A stretch of DNA of 64,000 bases from Pseudomonas sp. CAN1 (GCF_030462585.1 NZ_JASMRU010000002.1:62001-126000); one strand, 5' to 3'. Counted from the first letter of the stretch, positions 32,314-40,555 are shown. Notes: generated by a model from the sequence alone, not told the origin. Program-made: numbers and translations.

Positions 32314-33071
32314 GCGGCACTCCGCAGGCGGCGCCAGAGGATCGCCGGCGAGCGCCAGAGCATGCCGAAGAACAGCCGGGCATGCATGGAGGAAATCAGC
32401 GCGTTGTCGTGGAATAGTCGGAAGTGCGAGAGGCCGTCGAGCGGGTAATGCACCTTCGTCGGCAGCCACTGCATCGGCTGGTTGCGCCAGGCCAGGCGGA
32501 CGAGGATTTCCGGGTCGAAGTCCATGCGCCTGCCCAGCGTGGTGCTGTCGATCAGTTTCAGCGTACTGGCCAGCGGATAGACGCGGAAGCCGCACATGCC
32601 GTCGCGGATCGACAGCGACAGGCTGTTGATCCATACCCAGACGTGGGTCAGGTAGCGCGCGTAGAGGCGGCCCTTGGGCACGCTCTCGTCGTACTGCGGG
32701 TAGCCGCAGACCAGCGCCTCGGGATGCTCGCGGGAGGTGCCGAGGAAGCGCTGCACGTCGCCCAGGTCATGCTGGCCGTCGGCGTCCACCTGCAGCGCGT
32801 GGGTGAAGCCCAGGCGCGCGGCTTCGCGCAGGCCGGCCATCACTGCGCCGCCCTTGCCCTGGTTAACCGCCAGGCGCACCAGGTACGTGTCGCGGCCTGC
32901 GGCGAGCTGGTCCATCACTGCCGCGCACTCGCGGCTGGAGGCGTCGTCCACCAGCACGCAGGGCAGCCCGGCGGCGAGCAGTTCGGCGACCACCTGGGGC
33001 AGCGCGTGCTCGTGGTTGTACACCGGGATCACGGCGCAGGGCCCCTTGCTCGCATCAATCACAGGGCTCAT
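32310..33071 (-). CDS. Glycosyltransferase family 2
   Basis: A 253-aa GT-A enzyme similar to dolichol-phosphate mannosyltransferases. Motifs are VIPVYNHEHALPQVV (about 14-28), LVDDASSREC, NQGKGGAVMAGL, and the DxD-type VDADGQHD. In aryl polyene clusters this partner (often fused or adjacent to an acyltransferase, ApeJ-like) links the polyene to a glycolipid. The ATG at 33071 overlaps the ligase stop by four bases. Confidence 0.87.
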   Translation of the reverse strand: MSPVIDASKGPCAVIPVYNHEHALPQVVAELLAAGLPCVLVDDASSRECAAVMDQLAAGRDTYLVRLAVNQGKGGAVMAGLREAARLGFTHALQVDADGQHDLGDVQRFLGTSREHPEALVCGYPQYDESVPKGRLYARYLTHVWVWINSLSLSIRDGMCGFRVYPLASTLKLIDSTTLGRRMDFDPEILVRLAWRNQPMQWLPTKVHYPLDGLSHFRLFHDNALISSMHARLFFGMLWRSPAILWRRLRSAA

Positions 33072-34744
33072 GCGTCCGCCCCCAGCAGGATGCGCCCGGA
33101 GGAACAGGCCGCCTCGCCACGGGTGAAGGCGAAGTACAGCTTGCCGCGCGCGGCGTCCCAGCGCAGGGCCAGTTGGCAGAGGTCGCCCGGCCGCAGCAGT
33201 TGCTGGAACTTCAGCACTTCCATGCCGCCGAAACGCGGCGGCAGGTCGAAGACCTGGCGGCCCAGCTGCTGCGCCCACTGCACCTGCACCACGCCCGGCA
33301 GCACCGGGGCCTTGGGGAAGTGGCCGGGGAAGTAGGCGAGGTCGAGGGGGATTTCCAGCTGGAAGCGCTGCTCGCCATCGGCTTCGCTGCGTGCCAGAAC
33401 TTCGGGGTCGTGGCTGCGCGGTGCGTGCAGCAGTTCGTCCACCAGGCTTTGCGGCAGCTTGCCCTGGGCGTTGCCCGGCAGGCGTCGCAGCAGGCGCCAG
33501 CGGCGCGGCAGGGCGAGGGCTTCGCAGTGGTCGGCGAGGTGTTCGCGCAGGCGCTGGGTCAGCGCACGGCGGCCGCCGTTGCGCAGCTCATGCAGGCCGG
33601 CGTCGCTCAGGGCGACCAGTGCGCCGAGGCTGGCACGGTTCTCCTGCACCACGCCCAGGCGCGCTTCGCTGACGAAGGGGTGCTTCATCAGCGCGGCTTC
33701 CAGTTGCGGCAGGGAGATGCGCTTTTCTTCCAGCTTGACGATGCGGTCGAGTCGGCCGAGCAGCTCGAAGCGGCCGTCGGCGCAGATTCGCGCGGCGTCG
33801 GCGGTCTGTTCGGTTTCACCCGGCGGCAGGTAGGTCGATTCGATGCGCAGCGCGCCGTGCTCGTCCTGGCTCAGGGTTACTCCGTCGAACGGCTGCCACA
33901 GCTGGCCGCCCTGGCGCCAGGCGATGCCGCCGGTCTCGGAGCTGCCGTAGATTTCCGTGGGCGCCTGGCCGAGGCGTTCGTGCAGCAATTCGCCGGCTTC
34001 GGCCGGCAGCGGGCCGCCGGAGGAGAACACCCGCACCACCGGGCGCAATGCCGGCCAGTCGAGGTTGTCGCCCATGCGCTTGAGCAGCGCCGGGCTGCCG
34101 ACCCAGGCGAAGCGCGGCTGGTCGAGGCTCAGGCGTTGCAGGTCTTCCGGGAAGGCGATCTGTCGACGGAGGAACGCGCGGCCGGCGGACAGCGGCCAGA
34201 GCACGCGGAACAGCAGGCCGTAGATGTGTTGTGCGGCGACGCTGCCGAGCAGGCGCGCGTCGCCCAGCTCTTCGCCCCAGAGGGCTTCGAGGACCTGCAC
34301 TTCATTGCTCAGCTGGCGCAGCGACTTGCCGATCAGTTTCGGCTCGCCGGTGGAGCCGGAGGTGCTGAGCACCAGGCGGCAGGCGTCGAGGTCGAGCTCG
34401 GAGGGTGTCACTGCCGGGCCGTTCAGCTCGGCCAGCAACAGGTCGCCGGGTTGGTCGCCGATCCAGGCGTCGATCTGCGTCGCCAGCCGCTCGCGGCTGT
34501 GGGCGATGTTGTCGGCCGGCAGAACGGCTTCGGCGCCGGCCAGCCAACAGGCGTAGAGGGCGATGGCCAGCTCGGCAGCGTCTTCCAGGTGGATCGCCAC
34601 GCGGCGCGCTTCACGCTGGCGCAGGGCACCGGCAGTGCTGCACGTGCGCTGCAGGAAATCGCCGGCCAGCAGCTCGGGCTCCAGCGCCAGTGGGCGCTCG
34701 GCGGGCAGCTCCAGTAGCAGCCGGGCGAGGGAAATCGGTTTCAT
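33068..34744 (-). CDS. Acyl/aryl-AMP ligase fused to a hotdog dehydratase domain (ApeH-ApeI-like)
   Basis: A 558-aa two-domain protein. The first part (about 1-450) is an adenylate-forming ligase with the phosphate-binding STSGSTGEPK (127-136), YGSSETGG, GRLDRIVKLEEKRIS, and the C-terminal Lys motif GNAQGKLPQ. It should activate the aryl starter acid and load it on a carrier protein. The last 99 residues are a hotdog domain with the dehydratase motif GHFPKAPVLPGV: His475 is at the FabZ His position, but the Glu position 14 residues later is Gln489. E. coli-type clusters carry these as separate proteins. The ATG at 34744 overlaps the previous stop by four bases. Confidence 0.87.
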   Translation of the reverse strand: MKPISLARLLLELPAERPLALEPELLAGDFLQRTCSTAGALRQREARRVAIHLEDAAELAIALYACWLAGAEAVLPADNIAHSRERLATQIDAWIGDQPGDLLLAELNGPAVTPSELDLDACRLVLSTSGSTGEPKLIGKSLRQLSNEVQVLEALWGEELGDARLLGSVAAQHIYGLLFRVLWPLSAGRAFLRRQIAFPEDLQRLSLDQPRFAWVGSPALLKRMGDNLDWPALRPVVRVFSSGGPLPAEAGELLHERLGQAPTEIYGSSETGGIAWRQGGQLWQPFDGVTLSQDEHGALRIESTYLPPGETEQTADAARICADGRFELLGRLDRIVKLEEKRISLPQLEAALMKHPFVSEARLGVVQENRASLGALVALSDAGLHELRNGGRRALTQRLREHLADHCEALALPRRWRLLRRLPGNAQGKLPQSLVDELLHAPRSHDPEVLARSEADGEQRFQLEIPLDLAYFPGHFPKAPVLPGVVQVQWAQQLGRQVFDLPPRFGGMEVLKFQQLLRPGDLCQLALRWDAARGKLYFAFTRGEAACSSGRILLGADA

Positions 34745-35286
34745 CCTTGACCTCTGACCCGCTGCCGCACCAGCCACTCGACGGCGAACAGCACGCCCAT
34801 CAGCAGGTAGGAAATCAGGCCGTTGTACAGCGTCCACCAGGCCAGCGGCGCCCACAATGTAAGGGCCGCGGCGATCAGGCCGTTGCCGAGAAAGAACAGC
34901 ACCCAGGCCTGGGTCACCAGGCGGGTGTAGCGCACCGCGTGGGGCGGCAGGTCCGGCTCGCGCAGGCGCGCCAGGCGCTCCACCAGCGGCGGGCCGAACT
35001 TCAGGCTGAGGGCGAACAGGCACAGCAGGCCGCCGCTGATCAGCACCGGGTACCAGCGCAGCAGGTGCGGTTCGTTGACCAGCCACAGGACGATGCAGAA
35101 CAGCACGGCGGCCAGGGCCATCCAGCGTTGGCCGGGGCGTTGCCCGCTGCCCAGGCTGCGGGCGAACCACAGGCCGCCCAGCAGCAGGGCGAAGAACTTC
35201 GGCGACAGGTGATCGATGCCGAAATAGATCGCGAACGGATAGAGCAACCCGGCCAGCAGCAGGCCGAGCCCGACCAGGCGTGTCAT
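34741..35286 (-). CDS. COG4648-type membrane protein of aryl polyene clusters
   Basis: A 181-aa protein with five or six membrane helices (LVGLGLLLAGLLYPFAIYFG, MALAAVLFCIVLWLV, ISGGLLCLFALSL and others) and a basic C-terminus. Small membrane proteins of this type sit between the carrier proteins and the ligase in aryl polyene clusters. The function is unknown. It overlaps both neighbours by four bases. Confidence 0.82.
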   Translation of the reverse strand: MTRLVGLGLLLAGLLYPFAIYFGIDHLSPKFFALLLGGLWFARSLGSGQRPGQRWMALAAVLFCIVLWLVNEPHLLRWYPVLISGGLLCLFALSLKFGPPLVERLARLREPDLPPHAVRYTRLVTQAWVLFFLGNGLIAAALTLWAPLAWWTLYNGLISYLLMGVLFAVEWLVRQRVRGQG

Positions 35287-35531
35287 GGGTTGGCCAGGCG
35301 ATAGACCGCTTCGACCACATCACCGACGGTGCGCACCGACTTGAACTCCTCGGCGGCGATCTTCTTGCCGGTCTGGCGCTTGAGGTGGTCGATCAGGTCG
35401 ACGGCGTCGATGCTGTCGATCTCCAGGTCCTGGTACAGGTTGGCGTCGAGGCTGATCTGCTCCGGCTCCAGTTCGAACAGCTCGACCAGGGCGTCGCGCA
35501 GGGTGTTGAAAATATCCTCACGGGTTTGCAT
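35283..35531 (-). CDS. Acyl carrier protein 2 (ApeF-like)
   Basis: An 82-aa carrier protein. The phosphopantetheine Ser is S40 in LEIDSIDAVDLIDHL. It presumably carries the growing polyene for the ketosynthases, reductase and dehydratases of the operon. The stop overlaps the start of the membrane protein gene. Confidence 0.92.
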   Translation of the reverse strand: MQTREDIFNTLRDALVELFELEPEQISLDANLYQDLEIDSIDAVDLIDHLKRQTGKKIAAEEFKSVRTVGDVVEAVYRLANP

Positions 35532-35542
35532 GGTCAGCGGTC

Positions 35543-35803
35543 TCAGGCGGCTTTCTTGGCGGTCACGAACGCCGCCAGGCTCGCCACGTTGGCGAAGTGC
35601 TGGCGGGTGTCCTTGGCATCGGCGTCGATCTTGATGCCGTAGCGTTTCTGGATGGCCAGGCCCAGTTCCAGGGCGTCGACCGAGTCCAGGCCGAGGCCGT
35701 CGCCGAACAGCGCGTCCTCGGCGTCGATGTCATCGGGGCCGATGTCTTCGAGGCCGAGGGCGTCGATGATCAGCTGTTTAATCTCCAGTTGCAGATCGCT
35801 CAT
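35543..35803 (-). CDS. Acyl carrier protein 1 (ApeE-like)
   Basis: An 86-aa carrier protein. The phosphopantetheine Ser is S41 in DGLGLDSVDALELG. The ATG at 35803 (MSDLQLEIKQLIIDALGLED) gives the normal length and has GGAG upstream; it overlaps the acyltransferase gene by 26 bases. Two tandem carrier proteins are usual for aryl polyene clusters. Confidence 0.92.
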   Translation of the reverse strand: MSDLQLEIKQLIIDALGLEDIGPDDIDAEDALFGDGLGLDSVDALELGLAIQKRYGIKIDADAKDTRQHFANVASLAAFVTAKKAA

Positions 35804-36590
35804 CTCTTGCGAGCTCCTTGGTGAAATGCTGGTGCAGGAAGGCATTGAGCCGGCGTGAGGCCGCCGGGGGCGGGCCCTGGCTGGCAAAGACCTGGGGGTC
35901 CAGGTCGTCGCCGACGCGCAGGCGGAACTGCACGCGGCGAGCGGGAATGCTGTACCAGGGCTCGGCCTTGGTCAGGGTGGTCGGCGTGACGGTGATGGTC
36001 ACCGGGGTGATCACGCTGGCGCCGCGCAGGGCGATGGACGCCGCGCCGCGATGGAATTCGGGGGCCTTGCCCGGCGTGGTGCGGGTGCCTTCGGGGAAGA
36101 CGATCAGGGTCTGGCCCTGCTGCAGCGCTTCCACGGCCTCGTCGAACATGTCCATGCTGCCGTTGTTGCTGATGTACTGCGCCGCCGTCACCGGGCCACG
36201 GGTGAAGGGGTTGGCGAACAGGCTCTGCTTGACCACGCAATTGGCGTCGCGGATCAGGCCGATGAGGAACACCACGTCGATCAGAGAGGGGTGGTTGGCG
36301 ATCACCATCTGCCCCGGACGGCCCAGGCGCTCGATGCCTTCCACTTCGTACGTCAGCACGCCGCTGCGCTGCATGATCTGCACGAACAGCCAGAACAGCC
36401 GGCTCACCGTCTGCCGCGCGCGGCTGCGACGGCGCAGGGCATCGCCCGGCAGCAGGCTCAGCAGCGGAAACACCAGCACCCGCAGCAGCAAGCCACCGAT
36501 ACCGAAGATGGCGAAGCACAGGCCGGTGGCGAACAGGCGCCACAGCCAAGCGTTGGCGCGCTTGCTCAGTGGTTGCGTTGCCAGGTCCAT
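35778..36590 (-). CDS. PlsC-type 1-acylglycerol-3-phosphate acyltransferase-like protein (ApeD-like)
   Basis: A 270-aa inner-membrane acyltransferase. The HX4D site is in IANHPSLIDVVFLIG and the second motif is FPEGTRTTPG; an N-terminal membrane segment includes FGIGGLLLRVLVFPLLSLLPG. It probably transfers an acyl group, perhaps the polyene, to a lipid. The ATG at 36590 (MDLATQPLSKRANAWLWR) overlaps the chain-length-factor gene by 25 bases; the open frame above it is not expected to be translated. Confidence 0.86.
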   Translation of the reverse strand: MDLATQPLSKRANAWLWRLFATGLCFAIFGIGGLLLRVLVFPLLSLLPGDALRRRSRARQTVSRLFWLFVQIMQRSGVLTYEVEGIERLGRPGQMVIANHPSLIDVVFLIGLIRDANCVVKQSLFANPFTRGPVTAAQYISNNGSMDMFDEAVEALQQGQTLIVFPEGTRTTPGKAPEFHRGAASIALRGASVITPVTITVTPTTLTKAEPWYSIPARRVQFRLRVGDDLDPQVFASQGPPPAASRRLNAFLHQHFTKELARDERSATGD

Positions 36591-37282
36591 AGACGCTTCT
36601 TCCAGGGATGGTGGATCAGGCTGGTGTGCTCGATCAGCGCGCGCACCAGGTTCAGGGCATTGGGGGCAGACGGCGGAGCAAGCGCCGTGCCGTTCTCCGC
36701 AAGCTCCAGCGACCATTCGCTGCCGGCTGTCAGGCGCAGGGCCACGGCGTAGGGGAATGGCACGTCGTCGACCCAGGGCGAGTACAGCTCCGGTACCGGC
36801 TCCTCGGTCACCACCAGCAGCACCTCCGGCGCGCCCTCGGCGAGCAGCGCGGCAGCTTCCAGCAAGCCATGCTCAAAGCCGTCACGTTCGCCGGCGATCG
36901 CCGTCATTTCGCTGGTGTCCTGCCGCAGGATCGACCACAGCCCGATCACCGCGTTGTGCACGGAAAGGCTGAACTGGGTCGGGGACAGTGGTTGTTCGAC
37001 GGCCAGCTCGCGCAGCAGTTCCAGGCTGCGGCCGGTTTCACCGTGGCGGGAGACGAAGATCAGTGGCATCGCCGGGCGCCCGTCGGCCAGGGGCCAGGCG
37101 ACCGCAAATACCATGCGTGCCAGCGGGCTCAGGCGGCGGCGCTGCATCGCGGGGAGAAAGGCGACATCCGGTTGGGCGGCGGCGTCAGGAAGACGTTCTT
37201 CCCGTATCCAGCTCTGCCAGTCGGCGATCGTGGACAGGCCCGGGGCCCAGGCGCTCCACTGGTCGATATTGAATTGAATCAC
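36566..37282 (-). CDS. Short ketosynthase-like chain-length factor (ApeC-like)
   Basis: A 238-aa protein of the short beta-ketoacyl-synthase-like family (Ketoacyl-synt_2), with VIQFNIDQWSAWAPGL at the start and FSLSVHNAVIGLWSI in the middle. It lacks the ketosynthase Cys and the C-terminal half of the fold. In aryl polyene systems the ApeC partner of ApeO acts as chain-length factor; this would be its counterpart. The GTG at 37282 gives the family N-terminus. A GTG at 37363 would add 27 residues. It is the first gene of the operon, about 94 bases below a candidate promoter. Confidence 0.82.
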   Translation of the reverse strand: MIQFNIDQWSAWAPGLSTIADWQSWIREERLPDAAAQPDVAFLPAMQRRRLSPLARMVFAVAWPLADGRPAMPLIFVSRHGETGRSLELLRELAVEQPLSPTQFSLSVHNAVIGLWSILRQDTSEMTAIAGERDGFEHGLLEAAALLAEGAPEVLLVVTEEPVPELYSPWVDDVPFPYAVALRLTAGSEWSLELAENGTALAPPSAPNALNLVRALIEHTSLIHHPWKKRLWTWQRNH

Positions 37283-37382
37283 GCTGCGAGCTCTTGTTGG
37301 CCCCTGTGGGCATACCGGTCGGCTAATGGGTCTTCCTTGATCCACCAAGAGCTTCGTCGACACGTGCCATGGCGCAGGGCCG

Positions 37383-37409
37383 GTATTATCCCGGTCGCGC
37401 TGCTGTCAA
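37383..37409 (-). promoter_or_regulatory. Candidate sigma-70 promoter of the aryl polyene operon
   Basis: On the minus strand an exact TTGACA (37409-37404) is followed after 15 bases by TAATAC (37388-37383). The spacing is short, but both boxes are close to consensus. Transcription would begin near 37376 and lead into the chain-length-factor gene. Confidence 0.5.
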
Positions 37410-37423
37410 GCAAACTTTTGCTT
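37408..37423. promoter_or_regulatory. Palindrome overlapping the pigment operon -35 region
   Basis: AAGCAAA-CT-TTTGCTT is a perfect dyad that overlaps the upstream edge of the -35 box. It could be an operator for a repressor or activator; no regulator is encoded in the cluster. Confidence 0.4.
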
Positions 37424-37596
37424 ACAAAAGGGGCGGCCTTGAAAAGGGGACGTTTCTCAATTTAACGCCGACATTATTACGATGCGCCGTAAGACGCGCC
37501 TTCGGCCGCCGAGCGGTAGCGTGTCAGGGTGCTCGCCCTTGTCATGGGCTTTGCATAGAATCCCGAGGTCTTGAATGGTTCCTGGAGGGATGGCTC

Positions 37597-38364
37597 ATGC
37601 GGCGCGTGGTGTTCAATCAGAAGGGCGGGGTAGGCAAGTCGAGCATCGCCTGCAACCTGGCGGCAGTGAGCGCGGCGGAGGGCTATCGCACGCTGCTGGT
37701 GGACCTGGACGCCCAGGCCAACTCCACCCACTACCTCACCGGCCTGACCGGAGAAGACCTGCCGGTGGGCATTGCCGACTTCTTCAAGCAGACGCTCTCG
37801 TCCGGGCCTTTCAGCCGCAAGGGCAAGGTCGACATCTACGAGACGCCCTTCGACAACCTGCACATCGTCACCGCCAGCCCGGAGCTGGCCGACCTGCAGC
37901 CCAAGCTTGAGCAGAAGCACAAGATCAACAAGCTGCGCAAACTGCTGGACGAGCTCTCCGAAGACTACGACCGCATCTACCTGGATACCCCGCCGGCACT
38001 GAACTTCTATACGGTTTCCGCGCTGATCGCCGCCGATCGCTGCTTGATCCCCTTCGACTGCGACAGCTTCTCGCGCCAGGCACTGTACGGCCTGCTGCAG
38101 GAGATCGAAGAACTGAAGGAAGACCACAACGAGGAGCTGGAAGTCGAAGGCATCGTGGTCAACCAGTTCCAGCCGCGCGCGACCCTGCCGCAGCAACTGC
38201 TCGACGAACTGGTGGAAGAGGAACTGCCGGTGTTGCCGGTGTACCTGATGAGCTCGGTGAAGATGCGCGAGTCGCACCAGGCCTGCACCCCGCTGATCTT
38301 CCTCGAACCCCGACACAAGCTGACCCAGCAGTTCGTCGAACTGCACAACCTGCTGGAAGCCTGA
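37597..38364 (+). CDS. ParA/MinD-family ATPase (orphan)
   Basis: A 255-aa Walker-type ATPase, nearly the same as P. aeruginosa PA5028 as I recall it. It starts [20 protein letters not shown], with the deviant Walker A KGGVGKSS, the Walker A' [12 protein letters not shown] and the Walker B-like IYLDTPPAL. No ParB partner is adjacent, so it is an orphan that may position a protein cargo rather than DNA. The ATG at 37597 has GGAGGG upstream. The frame is open further upstream through the divergent promoter region, which I do not believe is translated. The stress protein gene converges on it. Confidence 0.92.
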   Translation: MRRVVFNQKGGVGKSSIACNLAAVSAAEGYRTLLVDLDAQANSTHYLTGLTGEDLPVGIADFFKQTLSSGPFSRKGKVDIYETPFDNLHIVTASPELADLQPKLEQKHKINKLRKLLDELSEDYDRIYLDTPPALNFYTVSALIAADRCLIPFDCDSFSRQALYGLLQEIEELKEDHNEELEVEGIVVNQFQPRATLPQQLLDELVEEELPVLPVYLMSSVKMRESHQACTPLIFLEPRHKLTQQFVELHNLLEA

Positions 38365-38368
38365 GCGC

Positions 38369-39178
38369 TTACTGGCTGATCAGCACGTCGCAGGGCGGCC
38401 GGCGCAGGAAATAGCGCGTCGAGCTGCCCAGCATGGCCTGCTCGATGGCGCCGCGGCTGCGGCTGCCGAGTACCAGCAGGTCCGGCGTCCACTCCCGCAA
38501 CGCCGTCTCCAGCGCCTGCTGGGGCGTGCCCTGCTGCACCGCGCAAAGCAATTGCGGCCCGTTGGCCGGCACCTGCGAGCGCTCATCCTGCAGCGCCTGG
38601 CGCAGCAGTTCGCGCTGGGTCTCCAGGTGGCTGTCGGCGCGGCCGGCCTTCTTGCCTGGCTGGTAGGCGTTGAGCGCCAGCAGCTCGGCGTCGGCCGCGA
38701 GCAGCCGGTAGCCGGCGCGCCAGGCCTGGCAGGAACAGTGCGACAGGTCGAGCCCGACCAGCGCCTTGGCGTAGGGCGCGGCGGATTCTTCCACCGCCAG
38801 CAGGATCGGAGCGCGGCAATGCCGGGCGATGCGCTCCAGGGTGGTGCCGTCGAAGCGCTCCAGCAGTTGCTGGTGGTGTGCGCCGATCACCAGCAGGTCG
38901 GCGCCCAGCTCCTGCGCCGTCTGGGTGACGGTATTCGCCGCGCGACCCTGGCGGATCACCAGCTGGTAGTCGGCGATATCGCTGGCGCGGGCGGCATCGC
39001 GCAGTGCCACCTCGGCAGCTTCGCGCACCGTGGCCATCATGCGGTCGGGAAAGTATTCCTCGATCACGTGCAGCAGCGTGACGCTGGCGCCGTGCTGGCG
39101 AGCCAGCTGCGCGGCACGACGTACGGCGATATCCGCCTCGACACTGAGGTCGTGGGCGACGAGCAGGTTCCTGTACAT
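38369..39178 (-). CDS. Universal stress protein, tandem UspA domains
   Basis: A 269-aa protein with two Usp domains in tandem, counterpart of P. aeruginosa PA5027. The first domain starts MYRNLLVAHDLSVEADIAV and ends with the nucleotide-binding type GAHHQQLLERFDGTTLERI; the second ends LVLGSRSRGAIEQAMLGSST. The glycine-rich G-x2-G-x9-G-S/T loop is clear in the second domain. Such proteins respond to oxygen limitation and other stresses. The ATG at 39178 is preferred over one nine codons upstream. Confidence 0.92.
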   Translation of the reverse strand: MYRNLLVAHDLSVEADIAVRRAAQLARQHGASVTLLHVIEEYFPDRMMATVREAAEVALRDAARASDIADYQLVIRQGRAANTVTQTAQELGADLLVIGAHHQQLLERFDGTTLERIARHCRAPILLAVEESAAPYAKALVGLDLSHCSCQAWRAGYRLLAADAELLALNAYQPGKKAGRADSHLETQRELLRQALQDERSQVPANGPQLLCAVQQGTPQQALETALREWTPDLLVLGSRSRGAIEQAMLGSSTRYFLRRPPCDVLISQ

Positions 39179-39254
39179 GGTGGCTTCCCTCTGTGGCGCT
39201 TCCACTGTCGCGCCACGTAGGAAATTTCACCTTGATGCAGGGCAATGGCCCGTT

Positions 39255-39698
39255 TCAGCGGCTCCGCAGCTGATAGACGGAGTGGCTTTCGGCAACCACG
39301 TTGCCGTCCGTGTCCTTCAGTTGCAGGTCGAGGACGAACTCGGACTTGCCGTGCTGCGTCGCCTCCTCGCCGATGCGCTGGAGTTCCGCCTCGCTCAGGT
39401 AGGCGTCCACCGTCACGTCGGTGGTGGCCGGCCGCAGGAAGCGCAGGCCGGACTCCTTGACGATGGGGTAGAAGCGGTGGGCATCGAAGCTGGCCACGGT
39501 CAGCACACCGCCGGGCAGCTCGGCGACGGTGAACAGCGCGCCGGCGTACATGTTGTGGACGTGGTTCTCGTTGCCCTTGAGCGGCATGCGCAGGCGCACG
39601 TGGCCTGGCTCCAGCACCTCGGCCTTGAGGCCGGTGCGCTTGACGAAGGCGATGTGCTCTTCGGTGAGCTGACGGATGAATTCGATGGGATGAGGCAT
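39255..39698 (-). CDS. PaaI/YiiD-type hotdog thioesterase (DUF4442-like)
   Basis: A 147-aa hotdog-fold protein with NENHVHNMYAGALFTVAELPGG as the likely active region (HNMYAGALF on the central helix) and a mixed beta-sheet after it. It matches P. aeruginosa PA5026 by position. It probably hydrolyses an acyl-CoA, but the substrate is not known. It belongs to the conserved chromosome, not the pigment cluster. Confidence 0.82.
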   Translation of the reverse strand: MPHPIEFIRQLTEEHIAFVKRTGLKAEVLEPGHVRLRMPLKGNENHVHNMYAGALFTVAELPGGVLTVASFDAHRFYPIVKESGLRFLRPATTDVTVDAYLSEAELQRIGEEATQHGKSEFVLDLQLKDTDGNVVAESHSVYQLRSR

Positions 39699-39808
39699 GG
39701 GCGCGCTCCGCTTCGCCTGGAAAGGTGTCTGCCCAAGCCTAGCCGCCCCGCGCGGCCTGGCAATGACCGCGCGGATTGACCGAATCGCTCGCCGCGATGT
39801 GCTTTGTA

Positions 39809-40522
39809 TCAGCGTGCGTCGCCCGCTTCAGGCGCGCTGCTGTCGCTTTGCCTGAGGCGCTGCAATACCGCGTGCGCATCGTGGCTGGCGATAATCCCGG
39901 CGGCTTGTAGGCGTCGCTCCAGCGGTGCGTCGTTCTCTTCGTCCAGCAGCGTTCTGGCAGCCTGCTCCCGATCCTCGAACGCTTGCTGGCGCTTGCGGAT
40001 GCGGATCAGCGACTCCTGCATCGCCGCCATCCGCCCCTGGAGCTGGTGCTGATGGCTGCCGATCTGCTCGCTGGCCTGCTGGGCGCTGGCCGTGGCGCGT
40101 ACCTGGACCAGTTCCCGGCGATGCTCCTGGATGGCCTGCGCACTGGCTTGCAGGCGGGCCTTGAGCCGCGCTTCCTGAGCGCAGAGGTGGCTGATCTGGC
40201 GATCCTGCTCGCTGCTCTGGGTTTCCAGCCGCGCCACGAGCCCGGCCACTTCCAACGCCAGGGATTCATCGCCCTGCGCCAGTGCAGCCCTGGCCTGCGC
40301 CTCGCGCTTTTGCAGCAGTTGCTGCTGCGCCGCCCGCTCGCGTTCCAGGCCGATGCGCTCCGCGCAGAGCAGGGTCAGTTGCTGCCGGGCTGCCACCAGC
40401 GCGCCATCCGCGTCATGCAGCTCCTGTTCGAGAATGCGCAGGGCATTGGCATCCACCAGCCACTCCACCGACTCGCGGGCCTGGCCGCGCAGCAGGCTGC
40501 CCAACTTGTTCCATACGCTCAT
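39809..40522 (-). CDS. PspA/IM30-family protein
   Basis: A 237-aa, almost wholly alpha-helical, Glu/Gln/Ala-rich protein starting MSVWNKLGSLLRGQARESVEWL, followed by long coiled coils, as in phage-shock protein A. PspA-type proteins bind and protect the inner membrane under stress. It lies 33 bases after the YiaA-like gene and is probably co-transcribed with it from the divergent region at 40826-40983. No pspF or pspBC genes are present. Confidence 0.82.
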   Translation of the reverse strand: MSVWNKLGSLLRGQARESVEWLVDANALRILEQELHDADGALVAARQQLTLLCAERIGLERERAAQQQLLQKREAQARAALAQGDESLALEVAGLVARLETQSSEQDRQISHLCAQEARLKARLQASAQAIQEHRRELVQVRATASAQQASEQIGSHQHQLQGRMAAMQESLIRIRKRQQAFEDREQAARTLLDEENDAPLERRLQAAGIIASHDAHAVLQRLRQSDSSAPEAGDAR

Positions 40523-40555
40523 CGCTCGTCTCCTGGGGCAGGTTGCCGCTGGGGC

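Larger units (their letters stand above)
37283..37596. other. Divergent regulatory region between pigment operon and parA gene
   Basis: This 314-base stretch has no gene. It holds a promoter-like site and a palindrome for the minus-strand pigment operon (37383-37423). An AT-rich stretch around 37455-37480 may serve the plus-strand ParA gene. I see no rho-independent terminator in it. Confidence 0.6.
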
